A stretch of DNA of 52,384 nucleotides. Origin: Dehalococcoidia bacterium. GTDB taxonomy: Bacteria > Chloroflexota > Dehalococcoidia > GIF9 > AB-539-J10. A program made the translations under genes and the position numbers. The stretch covers positions 1-52,384 of the forward strand of contig JAFGBN010000051.1 in NCBI GenBank assembly GCA_016933195.1. The letters are read 5' to 3'. The notes below the pieces were generated by a model, which had not been told where the DNA came from, did not search any database, and saw nothing but the letters and a program-made list of their open reading frames with translations. Below, piece by piece: positions 18,908-28,312 of the stretch; position 1 is the stretch's first letter; every line of letters starts with the position of its first letter.

Positions 18908-20230
18908 TTATTCTCCTGATTCTTTAGATTTTCTTGCCACCCATAACTTCAATGCTTCTACTTTGGTTATTATCACTTCCTCTCCCCGTGCTATTCTATC
19001 GGATTCGGCTGTGGCTGTCCAGAGTTCACCTTCAGCTAGAACTGTGCCTGTGGGTGCAAGGTTCGTTTTAGCTTTGGCTAGTTTGCCTAGCATCCCCTCA
19101 GCGCCAGTAACTTTACGGCGTTTCTGACCCCGAATAATAGCACCAATGACAAAGATAGCAAAGGCGGTGATGGCAGCAGTAACCCCAGCAATCAGCCCAC
19201 GATTTACCTCTACCCCCGGGGTATGGGTAAATAAGATTAGTGAGCCTATAATCATTGAGGCTACACCTCCGGCGGTCAATAATCCGAAGCTAGTAGTAAA
19301 ATATTCAGCCACAAAAAGTCCAACGGCAAGCACGAGGAGTGCTATGCCTCCCCAGTAAGCATTGAGTACTCCTAGGGAGTAAAACGCCAGAAATAAGCTG
19401 ATACCACCAGCTACTCCAGGGAAAACCATCCCGGGATTGGAAATCTCGGTGATTAACCCTATTGTAGCTAAGGTAAACAGGATGTAGGCGATATTGGGGT
19501 CACTTATGACTTGCAAAAGGCGCTCAATTCCATTCATTTCATTCTTGCTTGTTCCAGAGCCTGCAGTGTCGATAGTAACTTCCTCGCCCTTGGCTAAAAC
19601 GATTTTTCTGCCATTGATTTGGGAGATAAGACTTTCCAGATTGTCAGCTCGCAAGTCAATAAGATTTTGTTCCAGCGCTTCGGTATCAGTAAATGATTTG
19701 CTTTCTGTTACTGCTAGCCTTGCTTCTTCCATATTGCGGCCGCGCTTTTCGGCGATAGTTTCCATCCATTTAGCTGAGAACTCGACAATCTTTTTCATTT
19801 GGTCTTCTGGTATTTCCTGGTCTCCACCGGCTACAGGATGAGCAGCGCCGATAGTGGTGCCTGGAGTCATAGCTGCTATATGGGCAGATAAGGTAATGAA
19901 AGTTCCTGCTGAAGCAGCCCAGGCGTTCACTGGGGAAACGTAGACTACGATAGGCACTTCGGCATTCATAATTCTACTGACTATCCTATCGGTGGAATCG
20001 AGGAGTCCTCCCGGCGTGTTTAACTCAATGATACACGCAGTAGCATTATTATCTTCAGCCTCGCTGATACCTCGATCGATGTAGTCAGCCACTACTGGAA
20101 CTATGGTGCCCTCTACGTGAAGTACTTCAATCCTTGGGCTAGAGGCGCTAATTGTACTGCCTCCGAGTCCCGCAGCTATTGTGACCGCAAGTAAAGCAAG
20201 GAGGGAAATCCTGAATAAAAGTCTAAACAT
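18908..20230 (-). CDS. NfeD-family membrane-bound ClpP-class serine protease
   Basis: CIIELNTPGGLLDSTDRIVSRI, SAGTFITLSAHIAAMTPGTTIGAAHPV, C-terminal NfeD OB domain. Confidence 0.93.
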   Translation of the reverse strand: MFRLLFRISLLALLAVTIAAGLGGSTISASSPRIEVLHVEGTIVPVVADYIDRGISEAEDNNATACIIELNTPGGLLDSTDRIVSRIMNAEVPIVVYVSPVNAWAASAGTFITLSAHIAAMTPGTTIGAAHPVAGGDQEIPEDQMKKIVEFSAKWMETIAEKRGRNMEEARLAVTESKSFTDTEALEQNLIDLRADNLESLISQINGRKIVLAKGEEVTIDTAGSGTSKNEMNGIERLLQVISDPNIAYILFTLATIGLITEISNPGMVFPGVAGGISLFLAFYSLGVLNAYWGGIALLVLAVGLFVAEYFTTSFGLLTAGGVASMIIGSLILFTHTPGVEVNRGLIAGVTAAITAFAIFVIGAIIRGQKRRKVTGAEGMLGKLAKAKTNLAPTGTVLAEGELWTATAESDRIARGEEVIITKVEALKLWVARKSKESGE

Positions 20231-20344
20231 CTAGTTTAACCTCGAGATGATTATAAACTAAGCAGTTGAAAGTAACAAATTCGTTATCATTGAGAGTGGT
20301 AATAGTATAGTGTAGAATAAGGTAGCTTCTTGTTGTAGAGGGAA

Positions 20345-21649
20345 ATGGAAAATCGAAGATATAAAGGAATGCGGGATTTGCTTCCAAGGGATATGTTGCG
20401 CTTTCGCTACATTGAAGACTCCTTTCGAAATTGCTGCCTCCAATATGGATACCAGGAAGTAAGAACGCCAACCTTGGAACACCTTCATCTATTTACAGCT
20501 ATAGGAACGCTTACTCCAGGCATGTTAAGCAAGGTGTACTCCTTTCTTGATTGGGATGGGTGGGGTGGTGAAAGGGTGGTTCTCAGGCCAGATGGCACCA
20601 TCCCCGTAGCCAGACTTTACATTGACAATCTGATTTGCAGCGAAGCTGCAAGAGAGGGAGGAGAGGAAGAGGCTCAAGAATTGAATAATTCCTCTTCTAC
20701 GGTGAAGCCATACAGGCTTTTCTATGTGACTAATATCTTTGCCTTTGAAGAAACAGGCAGGCAGAATAGGGAGAGGTGGCAATGTGGTGCTGAGTTTCTC
20801 GGTGATGCTAAATTTGCTACAGATGTGGAGATAATCTTGTTAGTCAAAGATGTTCTGCGTGGGCTTGGTCTCAACAGAAGTGAATTGCGATTGTCCCATG
20901 CTGGCCTGGTGAAGGCACTGATTAAAGGGCTTAAGCTTAGCTCCAGCGAAGAAGCAAGAATAACGAGTCGTATTTTGGATGGGGATTGGCAGGTATTGAC
21001 ACAGGCAGAATCGGTTAATCCTGAATTCAGCAAGCTGCTACTCCGACTCCTGAGCCTCAAGGGAAAATCGAGCAGCTTCTTACAAAATCTGAGAGCCATA
21101 TCCCCACAAGCTTCAGTGGACTTTAAGTCTAATCTGGAGGACTTCATAAATATCACCACGCTGTTAGATAGTTTGAATTGTGATTATGAAATTGATTTCA
21201 CGGCAACATTAGGTTTTGAATACTATACTGGGGTTTGTTTTGTAGTGTTGGCTGATGGAGAGAAGATAGGTGGTGGGGGGAGATATGATAACCTCGTTCC
21301 ACTTATGAGTGGCAGGAACATTCCTGCCTGTGGAGCTGCCCTCTATGTTGACCCTATAATGAGATTACTTTCGCTGGGGGGAGGGGAAAAGGCTGAATCA
21401 GGGATTTTAATTGAGAGTGAGAATTCCACCCCGAGAATGTTGCAAAAATGCTTCACCTTGGCTCAATCACTTCGTGGTGCCGGGTACACAGCGGAGCTTA
21501 GCTTTACGGCTCAGACAGAATCTGACTGTCGATGGGCTGTACTTGTTTGTGAGAAAGGACCATCTCCATTTGTAGTCACTGATTGCAAACAGAAGCAACA
21601 GCAAGAGGTGACTTCCATAGCAGAGATTCTCAATATATTAGGTGGGTAG
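20345..21649 (+). CDS. hisZ: ATP phosphoribosyltransferase regulatory subunit (HisZ), HisRS-like
   Basis: HisRS-like core (GMRDLLPRDMLRFRYIEDSFRNCCLQYGYQEVRTPTLE, RPDGTIPVAR, ALGFEYYTGV) directly upstream of hisG. Confidence 0.85.
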   Translation: MENRRYKGMRDLLPRDMLRFRYIEDSFRNCCLQYGYQEVRTPTLEHLHLFTAIGTLTPGMLSKVYSFLDWDGWGGERVVLRPDGTIPVARLYIDNLICSEAAREGGEEEAQELNNSSSTVKPYRLFYVTNIFAFEETGRQNRERWQCGAEFLGDAKFATDVEIILLVKDVLRGLGLNRSELRLSHAGLVKALIKGLKLSSSEEARITSRILDGDWQVLTQAESVNPEFSKLLLRLLSLKGKSSSFLQNLRAISPQASVDFKSNLEDFINITTLLDSLNCDYEIDFTATLGFEYYTGVCFVVLADGEKIGGGGRYDNLVPLMSGRNIPACGAALYVDPIMRLLSLGGGEKAESGILIESENSTPRMLQKCFTLAQSLRGAGYTAELSFTAQTESDCRWAVLVCEKGPSPFVVTDCKQKQQQEVTSIAEILNILGG

Positions 21650-23069
21650 AATTATGTCTATCAAACTTGCCTTGCCTAAAGGCAGATTCTTATCGCCCAC
21701 GGTTAACTTGCTTCGCAGAGTAGGCCTGGGCTTTAGCGATTATGGCGGTGAAACAAGGCAATATCGCCTTCAATCAGCGAACTTCCCTTATCTTTCGGCC
21801 AAGATATTTCAAGAAAAGGATATCCCCATACAAGTAGCAGTAGGGAATTATGACTTAGGAATATGTGGCTTGGACTGGATTGAAGAGCTTCTGGTAAGGT
21901 ATCCGGCGAGTGCTTTAGTGAAGGTATCCAGCCTGGGCTATGGTGAAGACAATGTGCATGTGGTAGTCAGCAATCAAGCAGGGATATCCAATCTCGATGA
22001 GCTATTAGTCAAGCAAGATGATTGGCGTATGGTTAGTGAGTATCCCAACTTGGCTGAGGCCTTCGCTTTAAATCTTAGAATAAGAAGGTTTAAGATTTTC
22101 CCGGTATGGGGAGCTGCTGAGGTTTATCCTCCAGAAAATGCTGACCTGGCTATATTGTCGGGAAGGGATGATACTGGTTTGGAGGCTCAGGGCTTAGTCT
22201 CTTTGGTGAAGTTGCTCCCTGTAACTGCATTTCTAATTGCTAACCGGGAGAGCTTGGAGAACAAGGATTTAAGTCCGATATTGAGTTGCTTAAGTTCTAA
22301 GCTTGCTACTGAAGCACAAGCAAGCTCCAGCGTCATCGCGAGCCAAGGGCGAAACGATTCCGTTGTTGCCTACTCTCAATGGCGAGCGAAGGAAATCAAG
22401 CTGGCCTTGCCTGATGGACATCAGCAACCGCCTGCATCACAGTTTCTGAAAAAGGCGGGACTCAACTTGCAGGGATATTCTAGTCGAGCCTGGAAGCGTC
22501 GCCCCTCTGTTGATTTAGATTGGCTTGGCGTTAAAGTAATCAGACCTCAGGATATGCCTCTTCAAGTAGCTAATGGCAACTTCGATTTAGCCATAACTGG
22601 CAAGGATTGGGTTCTGGAGCACCTCTATCGTTTTCCCTTGAGCCCAGTCAGGGAGTTGCTTGCTCTTGGTTTTGGCGGGGTCAAAATCGTGGCAGCAGTA
22701 AGCCAGGATATACCTGCGAGCAATATTGAAGAATTGGGGTTACTTGTTCGAAGGGGCAAATTTGCTCCTTTGAGGGTGGCGTCGGAGTATGTAAACATTG
22801 CTGACAGGTATCTTCGGGATAACTATGTCAGCCCATATAGGCTAATCCCAACTTGGGGAGCAAGTGAAGCTTTCCTGCCTGAAGATGCTGATTTGCTCAT
22901 CGATAATACCCAAACTGGGGCAACCCTGGCACAGCATAACCTGAAAACCATTGATGTACTCTTCCAATCTACAGCTTGTTTGATTGGAAACAAGGACAGC
23001 CTTGACTTGCCTGATAAAAAAGAGAAAATGGAGTTTTTTGAACAGATATTGCGTGCGAGGCTGCAATGA
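21642..23069 (+). CDS. hisG: Tandem-fused double ATP phosphoribosyltransferase catalytic subunit (HisG-HisG); start could be 21654
   Basis: Two HisG-like halves: IKLALPKGRF... and IKLALPDGHQ..., each with GNxDL(G/A)I(C/T)GxDW and W-G-A-(A/S)-E segments. Confidence 0.92.
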   Translation: MGRIMSIKLALPKGRFLSPTVNLLRRVGLGFSDYGGETRQYRLQSANFPYLSAKIFQEKDIPIQVAVGNYDLGICGLDWIEELLVRYPASALVKVSSLGYGEDNVHVVVSNQAGISNLDELLVKQDDWRMVSEYPNLAEAFALNLRIRRFKIFPVWGAAEVYPPENADLAILSGRDDTGLEAQGLVSLVKLLPVTAFLIANRESLENKDLSPILSCLSSKLATEAQASSSVIASQGRNDSVVAYSQWRAKEIKLALPDGHQQPPASQFLKKAGLNLQGYSSRAWKRRPSVDLDWLGVKVIRPQDMPLQVANGNFDLAITGKDWVLEHLYRFPLSPVRELLALGFGGVKIVAAVSQDIPASNIEELGLLVRRGKFAPLRVASEYVNIADRYLRDNYVSPYRLIPTWGASEAFLPEDADLLIDNTQTGATLAQHNLKTIDVLFQSTACLIGNKDSLDLPDKKEKMEFFEQILRARLQ

Positions 23070-23093
23070 CAAGCTATCCCCTTTGTCATTGCA
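23062..23093 (+). repeat. Inverted repeat over the hisG stop codon
   Basis: TGCAATGACAA (23062-23072) / TTGTCATTGCA (23083-23093), perfect 11-bp arms; resembles REP-type sequence. Confidence 0.55.
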
Positions 23094-23146
23094 AGCTAAT
23101 TCTCCTCTCCTTAATTAGAGAGGGTTAGAAGGCGAAAGGAATTGTC

Positions 23147-24481
23147 ATGATAAAAATCGAAGGATTCAGTGAAGCTGAAAGGTTATTAACTAGAGAAAAC
23201 TTGTGGGAATCTTTCACCGCCACGCCGAGAATGACGGCACAAATAAAGCAGGTCTTTGGCGAAGAGCTTTCTCCTCAAGAGGTGGTGGAGCGAATTATCA
23301 ATGAAGTTCGCAACAAGGGTGATAAGGCTCTCCGTGATTATACTTGGAGACTAGATAACGTTGCACTTGATTCCATGGAGGTAAGCAAGAAGGAAATCAC
23401 AGCAGCCTACAGTAAGGTAGACAAGGAGCTTATCTCCGCTTTTCAACTAGCAGCCAAGAGGATACACGATTTCCATTTTATGGCTCAGCGTAAGGTCGGC
23501 ATGGTTTCTATCGACAAGTGCCTGGGACAGCAGATTCGCCCTCTAAGCAAGGTGGGCCTGTATGTTCCCGGCGGCACTGCTGCCTATCCATCAACGGTGC
23601 TTATGATGGCCATACCAGCCAAGGTGGCAGGTGTAAAGGAAATAATCATGGTTTCACCGCCTGCTAAGGATGGCATGATTCCTGCTGCTACATTGGTGGC
23701 TGCAGACATTGCTGAAGTCAGCCGCATTTTCAGAATCGGCGGCGCTCAGGCTATTGCTGCTCTAGCCTTTAGCACTGAGTCAATACCAAGAGTGGATAAG
23801 ATTTGTGGCCCTGGTAATATCTTTGTCACTCTGGCAAAGAAAATGGTTTATGGCACAGTGGCTATTGATGGCCTCCAGGGCCCGAGCGAGGTAGTCATTG
23901 TAGCTGATGAGACGGCCAATCCCGTTTTTTGCGCTGCTGACCTATTGGCTCAGGCTGAGCATGACTCTCTAGCCTCGGTAATCCTGGTCACTACCTCGTC
24001 TGAATTGGTTGAGAAAGTTGATAAAGAAGTTGCGATACAACTGCAGAAATTACCGCGACGTTTTGTTGCCAGTCAAGCTATCGACAGAGGAATGATTGTG
24101 CTGGTCAATAGTGTTGATGAGGCTATTGAGTTGGTCAATCTTTTTGCCCCTGAACACCTTTCTATTATGACATCCAACGCTCCCTCCCTGATTACCAGGA
24201 TTCGCAATGCAGGCTGTATTTTTGTTGGTGAAGATTCACCGGTGGTTCTAGGTGATTACGCTGCTGGCCCTAGCCATGTATTGCCTACAGGAGGCAGTGC
24301 TCGTTTTAGCTCTCCTTTAGGTGTCGAGGATTTCCTGAAGGTCACCAACGTTATCGCCCTGGATGGGCCTACCATGCAAGAATTAAGCCAAGCAGCTATG
24401 GTAATTGCTAGAGCTGAAGGGCTTGATGCCCATGCCCAAGCATTGGAAAAGAGATTAAAAGAGTGGGGAAAGCTTGCATAG
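23147..24481 (+). CDS. hisD: Histidinol dehydrogenase
   Basis: VGLYVPGGTAAYPSTVLM, IGGAQAIAALAF, DKICGPGNIFV, GPSEVVIVAD, LLAQAEHD. Confidence 0.97.
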   Translation: MIKIEGFSEAERLLTRENLWESFTATPRMTAQIKQVFGEELSPQEVVERIINEVRNKGDKALRDYTWRLDNVALDSMEVSKKEITAAYSKVDKELISAFQLAAKRIHDFHFMAQRKVGMVSIDKCLGQQIRPLSKVGLYVPGGTAAYPSTVLMMAIPAKVAGVKEIIMVSPPAKDGMIPAATLVAADIAEVSRIFRIGGAQAIAALAFSTESIPRVDKICGPGNIFVTLAKKMVYGTVAIDGLQGPSEVVIVADETANPVFCAADLLAQAEHDSLASVILVTTSSELVEKVDKEVAIQLQKLPRRFVASQAIDRGMIVLVNSVDEAIELVNLFAPEHLSIMTSNAPSLITRIRNAGCIFVGEDSPVVLGDYAAGPSHVLPTGGSARFSSPLGVEDFLKVTNVIALDGPTMQELSQAAMVIARAEGLDAHAQALEKRLKEWGKLA

Positions 24482-24557
24482 TGCCTCAGTGTAAGAAAAG
24501 CTGGAGCATCCTTTTCCCTTTGATGGTGAACAATTGAAGTGAAAGTGGAAACTTGAA

Positions 24558-25646
24558 ATGGATATAAATGAGATGATAAGGCCTGAATTAGCAGCTATGA
24601 AGAGCTACACGCCTATCGAGCCTATAGAGGTTTTGAGCCAGCGAGCTGAACTACCTCTGGGAAGGGTAATCAAACTTGATGGCAATGAGAACCCCTATGG
24701 CTGTTCTCCCAGGGTTTATCAAGCTCTAGCCGATTATTCCTACTATCATATCTATCCTGACCCGGCACAAAGAAAGCTAAAACAGGCTCTGGAGGAATAT
24801 ACTGGCTTAAGTCAGGAGCACATTGTTTGCGGCAGCGGCAGCGATGAATTGATTGACCTCATCCTGAGGGTTTTTCTCAAGCCGGGGGATAAGACTATCA
24901 ATTGTTCACCAACGTTTGGCATGTATCCTTTTAGCACTGAGGTTTGCGGAGGCGAGGTGGTTGATGTACCCAGAGCTGAAGATTTTAGCGCTGATATAGC
25001 CGGTATAAAAAGAACATTGAGCGAAAAAACGAAGGTTATATTTGTAGCTTCTCCCAATAATCCTACCGGTAATCTCATTACCGAGCAGGAAATCGTGGAG
25101 CTAGTTGACACTGGGAAAGTTGTGGTAGTAGACGAGGCCTATTTTGAGTTTGGTAATGTAACTGTGGCTAGCCTCGTACCTACCTACCCTAATCTAATAG
25201 TTCTACGCACTTTCAGCAAATGGGCTGGATTAGCGGGCTTGAGGATAGGCTATGGCATTTTCCCTGTAGAAATTGTCGACTACCTTATGAAGATTAAGCA
25301 GCCCTATAATATTAATGTTGCAGCCCAGGTAGCTATGTTAGCCTCGCTGGCAGACATAGATTATCTTCATAGAGAGGTAGCAAAGATAGTTGCTGAGCGG
25401 GAGCGGTTATTTAGCAAACTAAAAGAGCTAGATTGGATAGAGCCCTATCCCTCTTGTGGCAATTTTATTCTTTGTTCTGTCCTTAATGGTCGAGCGAAGG
25501 AAATCTGGCAGCAATTACGGAGGAAAGGGATTTTTATCCGCTATTTTGATAGCCCAAGGTTAAAAGATTGCCTGCGAATAAGTGCTGGCAAGCCTGAGGA
25601 TACTGATGCCTTAATCGAGGTATTGAAGGAGGTAAAATATGGCTGA
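24558..25646 (+). CDS. hisC: Histidinol-phosphate aminotransferase
   Basis: LDGNENPYG, FVASPNNPTGN, VVVDEAYFEF, RTFSKWAGLAGLRIGYGI. Confidence 0.96.
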   Translation: MDINEMIRPELAAMKSYTPIEPIEVLSQRAELPLGRVIKLDGNENPYGCSPRVYQALADYSYYHIYPDPAQRKLKQALEEYTGLSQEHIVCGSGSDELIDLILRVFLKPGDKTINCSPTFGMYPFSTEVCGGEVVDVPRAEDFSADIAGIKRTLSEKTKVIFVASPNNPTGNLITEQEIVELVDTGKVVVVDEAYFEFGNVTVASLVPTYPNLIVLRTFSKWAGLAGLRIGYGIFPVEIVDYLMKIKQPYNINVAAQVAMLASLADIDYLHREVAKIVAERERLFSKLKELDWIEPYPSCGNFILCSVLNGRAKEIWQQLRRKGIFIRYFDSPRLKDCLRISAGKPEDTDALIEVLKEVKYG

Positions 25647-26229
25647 AAGGAAAGCAACAGTAACTCGTGAGACTACGGAGACAACCATTAGGGCAGAGAT
25701 TAACATTGATGGCAGCGGCCAATTTGAAATTACCACAGGCATAAGAATGTTAGACCACCTTCTAGCCCAGCTGGCTCGGCATGGGGTATTTGACATAATA
25801 ATTTCGGCCTCAGGTGCCGACCCGCATCACGTGGTTGAGGATACAGCTATCTCTTTGGGTAGAGCTTTCAACCAGGCATTGAGAGAAAAGCAGGGCATTA
25901 CCCGGATGTCGTATGCCGTCGTGCCCATGGATGAAGCTCTGTCTGCAGTAGCAATAGATATATGTGGCAGGGCTTACAGCGTGGTTGAAGCTGCCTTTAG
26001 CAGGGCTAGTGTAGGGGACTTATGTGCCGACCTGGTTCGCCATTTTCTGGTATCCTTCGCCTCCGAAGCTAAAATTAACCTTCATGCCAAGGTAATGACT
26101 GGTATAAATGACCACCACAAAGCTGAGTCCTTATTCAAAGCTCTGGGCCGTGCCCTGGACTCAGCCACCCGCATTGACGAGCGAATTGCTGGCAGGGTAC
26201 CCAGCACCAAAGAGGTTATTGAGGGGTAG
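25639..26229 (+). CDS. hisB: Imidazoleglycerol-phosphate dehydratase
   Basis: TGIRMLDHLLAQLARHGVFDI, DPHHVVEDTAISLG, INDHHKAESLFKALGRAL. Confidence 0.97.
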   Translation: MAERKATVTRETTETTIRAEINIDGSGQFEITTGIRMLDHLLAQLARHGVFDIIISASGADPHHVVEDTAISLGRAFNQALREKQGITRMSYAVVPMDEALSAVAIDICGRAYSVVEAAFSRASVGDLCADLVRHFLVSFASEAKINLHAKVMTGINDHHKAESLFKALGRALDSATRIDERIAGRVPSTKEVIEG

Positions 26230-26498
26230 GGGTATTTCACAACATGTTAACCAATGGGTATACTTCTTTCGCAGAATGCAGGAAACCTAGAAATCCTAAT
26301 AGGGGTGTGGGATGAGATTGAAAAGACTGATGTGTTGACCAGCGGTGGCGATGCTCTGCTCTGGGTTAGCCTATATATGGGGTACCGTGGCATATCAAGC
26401 TTGGAGCTAGTGAAGTAGACTAAAGCAGGCACATTAGCTCTTAATGGCTTCTTTTCATGTGGGCTCCTGGCAGCTAACCATATTGATTCTGGCAGTTT

Positions 26499-27119
26499 TT
26501 ACCAAGATTTTAAGTGTTTTGCAATGATGTCTATTGCTTTAAATATTTCTGGTGAAGGCAGGGAATAAATAGTCCTTATTCTAATGTATCCATGCTCAGG
26601 CTCAGGGAAGATCCAGATATTTCCTCCGAAGTTCTTAGCATCAGACTGTAACAGTCTGTCTTTGAGGTTATAGTCGAAATTAAGACTCTGTGCTAAGGAT
26701 TCATCTCCCCGCCATTCAATAGCTGTCACCTTGCCCCCAAAAAGCTGATTCTTCTTTCTGACTGACCTGGTCTTCTTAAGTACCCGATTCCCTGTTATGT
26801 TTGGGCTCTTGACCAAGTAATCCAGGAAGTAGCTCGTCCCATACTGGCTAGTTACGCTGATAATATTTATCAAATCTATATTTCCAGCTTTCAGCTTGAT
26901 GAGCCCCTCTGACCTTTGCCCTGAGAAGCGGCTCAGCCCTATTTTTTCCTGGTCGCTGCCTTTTTCTAGCAGAGAGCCTTCCACTCCGCTTTCCTTAAGG
27001 TGCTGGTAAAATTCCTGTCTCTTTTGAAGGCCGGTTTTCTTTCTCCTGCGAAGGGCCACAGACAATCCAATGCCTACTAATGCACCCATTACGATGCTGG
27101 ATATACTGCCCCACTCCAT
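26499..27119 (-). CDS. Hypothetical protein with N-terminal TM segment
   Basis: 206-aa ORF, WGSISSIVMGALVGIGLSVALRRRKK signal-anchor; family not recognised. Confidence 0.7.
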   Translation of the reverse strand: MEWGSISSIVMGALVGIGLSVALRRRKKTGLQKRQEFYQHLKESGVEGSLLEKGSDQEKIGLSRFSGQRSEGLIKLKAGNIDLINIISVTSQYGTSYFLDYLVKSPNITGNRVLKKTRSVRKKNQLFGGKVTAIEWRGDESLAQSLNFDYNLKDRLLQSDAKNFGGNIWIFPEPEHGYIRIRTIYSLPSPEIFKAIDIIAKHLKSW

Positions 27120-27141
27120 CTCTCTAGTAGGATAGGATAAT

Positions 27142-27390
27142 TCAGATTTCCTCTAACTCGAAGGTATAATTCTCAATGACAGGATTAGCTAATAGTTTGC
27201 GACACATCTCATCCGATTGCTTCTGAGCTTTATGGTAGTCATTTCCCTCTATTTTGACTTCCATATACTTGCCAGTCCGTACACTTTTCACCTCGGTAAA
27301 ACCTAAATTATGTAATGCCCCTCTTATAGTCAAGCCTTGGGGGTCATTGACTGTAGGTTTTAAAATGATGTAGATTTTAGCTAGATACAT
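27142..27390 (-). CDS. purS: Phosphoribosylformylglycinamidine synthase subunit PurS
   Basis: KIYIILKPTVNDPQGLTIRGALHNLGFTEVKSVRTGKYMEV. Confidence 0.94.
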   Translation of the reverse strand: MYLAKIYIILKPTVNDPQGLTIRGALHNLGFTEVKSVRTGKYMEVKIEGNDYHKAQKQSDEMCRKLLANPVIENYTFELEEI

Positions 27391-28300
27391 CTGTTATCAA
27401 TTCCTTACCTGTAAACAGTTCATATATTTTATCATATCGCTGAGTTGTAGCTTCGATTACCTCTGATGGCAACATGGGTGCCGGCGGTTCTTTGTTCCAT
27501 CCTGAAGCTAAAAGCCAGTCACGGACAGGCTGTTTATCAAAACTGATTTGTGATTGCCCTGGTTTGTATTGGCTAGCATCCCAAAAGCGAGATGAGTCTG
27601 GTGTTAGTAACTCATCAATAAGCGCTAACTTATTGTTGATGAGGCCGAACTCAAACTTAGTATCGGCAATTATTATGCCTTTGTTTTTAGCATAATCCCG
27701 AGCATAGCAGTAGATGAGCAAGCTTTTTTTCTCTAAATCTTCAATTAGCTCCTTAATGCCAAGGCTCCTTATGTCCTGCTCATTTAGAGGGCGGTCATGC
27801 TCCGTATCGCTTTTGGTAGTAGGAGTAAAGATGGGTTGGGGCAATTCCTCACTTTCCTTCATCCCTGATTTCAAGTGGATATTGCCAACCTTGCCGGTCT
27901 CCTTATATTCTGCCCATGCTGAACCAGATAGGTAACCCCGAACGATGCATTCTACAAGGATACGCTTAGCTTTAGCCACAATCATAGAGCGACCTGCAAG
28001 GTAATCAGGTAACTCCCCAGAATAATTCAAGAGATTCTTCACTTCATTCAGAGTGACATTGCTATTGATTACCTTGATGAGATGATTAGGGACAATATGG
28101 GCTGTCTTTTCAAACCAGAAAGCGGAAAGCTGGTTAAGAACCTTTCCTTTGTCAGGAATGCCGCAAGGCAAGACGGCATCAAAGGCAGAGATGCGGTCAG
28201 TGGATACTATAAGAAGTTTATCGCCTAAATCGCAAACATCTCTCACCTTGCCATGGCTAAATAAGGGAAGTGGTAAATTGGTTTGTAACAAAACAGACAT
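27377..28300 (-). CDS. purC: SAICAR synthase
   Basis: GKVRDVCDLGDKLLIVSTDRISAFDAVLPCGIPDKGKVL, FEFGLI. Confidence 0.96.
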   Translation of the reverse strand: MSVLLQTNLPLPLFSHGKVRDVCDLGDKLLIVSTDRISAFDAVLPCGIPDKGKVLNQLSAFWFEKTAHIVPNHLIKVINSNVTLNEVKNLLNYSGELPDYLAGRSMIVAKAKRILVECIVRGYLSGSAWAEYKETGKVGNIHLKSGMKESEELPQPIFTPTTKSDTEHDRPLNEQDIRSLGIKELIEDLEKKSLLIYCYARDYAKNKGIIIADTKFEFGLINNKLALIDELLTPDSSRFWDASQYKPGQSQISFDKQPVRDWLLASGWNKEPPAPMLPSEVIEATTQRYDKIYELFTGKELITDVSS

Positions 28301-28312
28301 ATTTAACCTATG

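Noticed and set aside
20345-21649. Histidyl-tRNA synthetase
   Set aside because: HisRS-like core, but the C-terminal domain is poorly conserved and the gene overlaps hisG, so HisZ is preferred.
26230-26498. Small ORFs after hisB (54-aa plus-strand frame 26254-26418; 61-aa minus-strand ORF)
   Set aside because: No clear SD, no recognisable family; could be decayed sequence. Not enough support to call.
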